From positions 7,902 to 15,538 of the forward strand of contig DEUU01000170.1 of NCBI GenBank assembly GCA_002362735.1: 7,637 nt of DNA, written 5' to 3'. Each line of letters starts with the position of its first letter. Position 1 is the first letter of the stretch. The notes beneath the pieces are model-generated. The model saw nothing but the letters and a program-made list of their open reading frames with translations, was not told the DNA's origin and made no database searches. The DNA is from Dehalococcoidia bacterium UBA3254. GTDB taxonomy: Bacteria; Chloroflexota; Dehalococcoidia; Dehalococcoidales; UBA3254. This document shows positions 6,237 through 7,637 of this stretch, piece by piece. The position numbers and the translations under genes are program-made.

Positions 6237-6992
6237 TTATGTTCCCAAGCCATTTTCAACCAGTAAGATTATTTCATCCTGGTTTCCGTCATCATCGGTA
6301 GATAAGACGTCGATGACATTTGGACCTTCGGTCAGAGCGACAGAAATGCTGAAGTTACCGTTGCTGCCGGCAGCCCCAAATTGATCGTTAACACTGATCA
6401 TAGCCCCGGGTGCAGCCTGTCCGGTGACCGTAACATTATCTGCGTATACAGATGCTCCATCCTGTGGAGAAAACACTTTTAGATTCGTTGATTCCGATGA
6501 AGGACCTAAAGAGTCCGACGGGGATCCGGAAGACACTACATTGACTAATAACAAAACCTCTCCCTGATTCCCATTATCATCAATGGCGATGATATCTATA
6601 GCGCCAATTCCGTCATCCAGGCTTATCGGGACGTTGAAATTTCCCTGATCATCTGCTATTCCCATTTGATCGTTAACACTCAGGGTAGCTCCCGGTTGAG
6701 TCTGGCCTTTAACCGTAACCGTGTTTGTCGTCAAAGTGGCAGCATCGACCGGTTCGCTGATGTTCAATGGTAAAACTGACAGCAACGTGGATGATGGAGT
6801 CTCCGGAATATTGGAATCAACGGGAGATTGAGAGGGAACAGGCTCAATTGGTATATTAGAGCCCGTTGTAGTTATCGGGGCAGGACTTTGCTGGCTCGTC
6901 GAAGGTGATGTTGGATGGGCTTTAGTACAACCCACCGCGACCACAATTATGAGTGTAATTGAAGCTATTGCCAAAAACATTTTCTTTTTCAT
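6237..6992 (-). CDS. Lipoprotein with two tandem Ig-like (glucodextranase B-type) repeats
   Basis: The 251-residue product has a lipoprotein signal: MKKK, a hydrophobic core at 6-18, and lipobox AVGC with C22. A Pro/Ser/Thr-rich spacer (23-72) follows, then two repeats at about 76-150 and 171-245. Residues 92-150 and 187-245 align without gaps with 31 of 59 identical. Both carry PGAxxSVNDQ, GNF and a DDxGNQxE loop. The repeats look like bacterial Ig-like/Big domains of the glucodextranase B-like class, which usually mediate surface binding or spacing. The Asp-rich loop could bind calcium (inference). Similarity is visible at DNA level too: TTGATCGTTAACACT occurs at 6381-6395 and 6666-6680, 285 bp apart, exactly one repeat unit. 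The ATG lacks a Shine-Dalgarno; M5 is an alternative start with no better support. No catalytic domain is present, so this is probably an outer-surface adhesive or structural protein. Confidence 0.82.
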   Translation of the reverse strand: MKKKMFLAIASITLIIVVAVGCTKAHPTSPSTSQQSPAPITTTGSNIPIEPVPSQSPVDSNIPETPSSTLLSVLPLNISEPVDAATLTTNTVTVKGQTQPGATLSVNDQMGIADDQGNFNVPISLDDGIGAIDIIAIDDNGNQGEVLLLVNVVSSGSPSDSLGPSSESTNLKVFSPQDGASVYADNVTVTGQAAPGAMISVNDQFGAAGSNGNFSISVALTEGPNVIDVLSTDDDGNQDEIILLVENGLGT

Positions 6993-7365
6993 ACACTTAA
7001 TATAACGCAGAAATCAAGACTTCGTTACCCCCTTTTAGATTATTCTATATAGTACTTTAGTTTGGTTGACCCTTTATTTTTCAAATTTGTCATGACCAGA
7101 ATGAAAACGTCAGCAGGTTTGTTCGAAACTTTTAAAATCTCTTCTCAAACCGTTTTTAGTCCTTTTTTATCCATGTTAACTTTAAACAATCAGTACCTGT
7201 CCTCAGCCTGATTAATTCGGATGCTGAAGGATATTTTGTAAAATGAAAAAACCTAAAAAGAACGCTTTGCGTACTGAAGTACTATATGGCTCTATAGTGT
7301 CATTTTTTAATATTTGTATTCAAATCTAGAGAATTGAACTGTAGTAACCTAGTCCTTTTTTCCTA
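6993..7365. other. AT-rich intergenic region without a supported gene
   Basis: No ORF here has a good start signal. A 28-codon frame at 7243-7329 (MKKPKK then a hydrophobic tail) has AAGG 12 nt upstream, which is too far to accept. An inverted repeat pair lies at 7045-7061 and 7273-7289 (15 of 17 bases match). TAGTCCTTTTTT occurs twice, at 7157-7168 and 7350-7361. A bulged hairpin pairs CCTCAGC (7201-7207) with GCTGAAGG (7223-7230). The promoter of the minus-strand lipoprotein gene must lie here, but no clear -35/-10 pair was found. Confidence 0.4.
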
Positions 7366-7394
7366 TTGATAGCATCTGATCCGCATCCTAGAAT
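7366..7394 (+). promoter_or_regulatory. Near-consensus sigma70-type promoter
   Basis: TTGATA (7366-7371) and TAGAAT (7389-7394) are each one base from the consensus hexamers and are separated by exactly 17 nt. Transcription would start near 7401, about 180 nt before the ATG of the exported protein gene at 7581. Confidence 0.6.
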
Positions 7395-7443
7395 GAGCGA
7401 AAGAATAAATACGTATGCCTGACATACTGAGGAATATTCGTCT

Positions 7444-7462
7444 TTGTTACAAGATATAACAA
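7444..7462 (+). repeat. Small palindrome TTGTTA-7-TAACAA in the leader
   Basis: TTGTTA (7444-7449) and TAACAA (7457-7462) are exact reverse complements around a 7-nt centre. It lies downstream of the predicted start site and touches the larger inverted repeat that begins at 7462. It may be a weak RNA hairpin or a dimeric regulator site; the AT-rich sequence makes chance occurrence plausible. Confidence 0.35.
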
Positions 7463-7536
7463 CCGGATATGGAGGTGATGATTATCAGAGAAAATTTGAT
7501 TATTAGAAGAGCACGTAAATGGGGAAAATATCCGGT
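7462..7536 (+). promoter_or_regulatory. Possible structured leader: 9-bp inverted repeat enclosing a strong Shine-Dalgarno
   Basis: ACCGGATAT (7462-7470) and ATATCCGGT (7528-7536) are perfect reverse complements and would close a 57-nt loop in the RNA. The loop opens with GGAGGTGAT, which is fully complementary to the usual 16S 3' end, yet no start codon is well spaced after it: the ATG at 7478 is only 2 nt away. Inside the loop GATTATCAGA (7480-7489) is echoed by GATTATTAGA (7498-7507). I matched it to no riboswitch class I know. A cis-regulatory RNA or a leader-peptide control is possible. Confidence 0.4.
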
Positions 7537-7564
7537 CAACGTAAATATATTATGTCAAATATAA
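7469..7564 (+). CDS. Possible 31-codon leader peptide ORF
   Basis: The frame begins ATGGAGGTGATG and encodes a basic peptide (RRARKWGK in the middle) ending at TAA 7562-7564, 16 nt before the next start. The first ATG has no ribosome site. The ATG at 7478 overlaps GGAGGTG too closely. An ATT at 7481 would have ideal spacing but is a very rare start. It lies in the leader and inside the inverted repeat, so it may be a regulatory upstream ORF or simply chance. Confidence 0.2.
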   Translation: MEVMIIRENLIIRRARKWGKYPVNVNILCQI

Positions 7565-7580
7565 AAATAAGGAGTGATAA

Positions 7581-7637
7581 ATGAAAAAAAGAATTCTTGG
7601 TGTTTCTATGGCCCTGGTCCTCATCGCCGTAATGGCG
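7581..7637 (+). CDS. N-terminus of an exported protein, truncated by window edge
   Basis: Nineteen codons are visible: MKKRILGVSMALVLIAVMA, a typical Sec signal peptide start with a basic n-region and hydrophobic core. AAGGAG (7569-7574) lies 6 nt before the ATG, a very good ribosome site. The predicted promoter at 7366-7394 and a roughly 180-nt leader lie upstream. The mature protein is outside the window, so no function can be given. It is the fourth exported or membrane-anchored product in a row after the molybdopterin, DUF5666-like and Ig-like proteins. Confidence 0.7.
   Translation, partial: MKKRILGVSMALVLIAVMA

Noticed and set aside
7243..7329. 28-codon plus-strand frame, MKKPKK start with hydrophobic end
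   Set aside because: The nearest purine-rich site is 12 nt from the ATG and no promoter is placed for it. Short AT-rich frames are expected by chance.
7157..7361. Direct repeat TAGTCCTTTTTT at 7157-7168 and 7350-7361
   Set aside because: It is half homopolymer in AT-rich sequence and only two copies are seen, so it is not enough for an element or CRISPR-like array.

Overview
This window looks like part of the genome of an anaerobic, menaquinone-using bacterium. The ferredoxin-fused EtfA, the Emo-like membrane Fe-S oxidoreductase and the run of Ser/Pro-rich exported proteins would fit a Chloroflexota (Dehalococcoidia-type) genome, or possibly a syntrophic Firmicute or deltaproteobacterium. 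That taxonomic guess is inference only, because no rRNA or marker gene is present. Base composition is moderate over the etf genes and becomes clearly AT-rich after about 7000.

Region 1 (1-3455, all minus strand) is an electron-transfer operon read in the order etfB, etfA, then a membrane Fe-S oxidoreductase that runs off the left edge. EtfAB is a soluble flavoprotein that collects electrons from acyl-CoA-type dehydrogenases or exchanges them with NADH/ferredoxin. The membrane partner (five helices, then two Fe-S motifs) probably passes them to or from menaquinone. The etfB-etfA gap is unusual: it holds two perfect hairpins and a 15-bp tandem duplication that covers the etfB stop codon.

Region 2 (3456-4464): a 301-bp divergent intergenic region precedes a plus-strand gene for a 235-residue protein of unknown function. 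Its N-terminal third resembles a PD-(D/E)XK nuclease-type core.

Region 3 (4600-6992) is a cell-envelope block. It holds an N-terminally anchored single-domain molybdopterin oxidoreductase (plus), a strong shared hairpin terminator, an exported protein with two DUF5666-like beta repeats (minus), and a lipoprotein with two Ig-like repeats (minus). The two minus genes are 83 nt apart and could be co-transcribed.

Region 4 (6993-7637) is AT-rich and mostly non-coding. It contains a near-consensus sigma70-type promoter (7366-7394), a roughly 180-nt leader with a 9-bp perfect inverted repeat and a strong internal Shine-Dalgarno sequence, and the start of another exported protein at 7581. The leader and the etfB-etfA hairpin cluster are the least explained non-coding elements; the 235-residue protein is the least explained gene. 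I found no CRISPR array, tRNA, rRNA, transposase or recognisable defence system.
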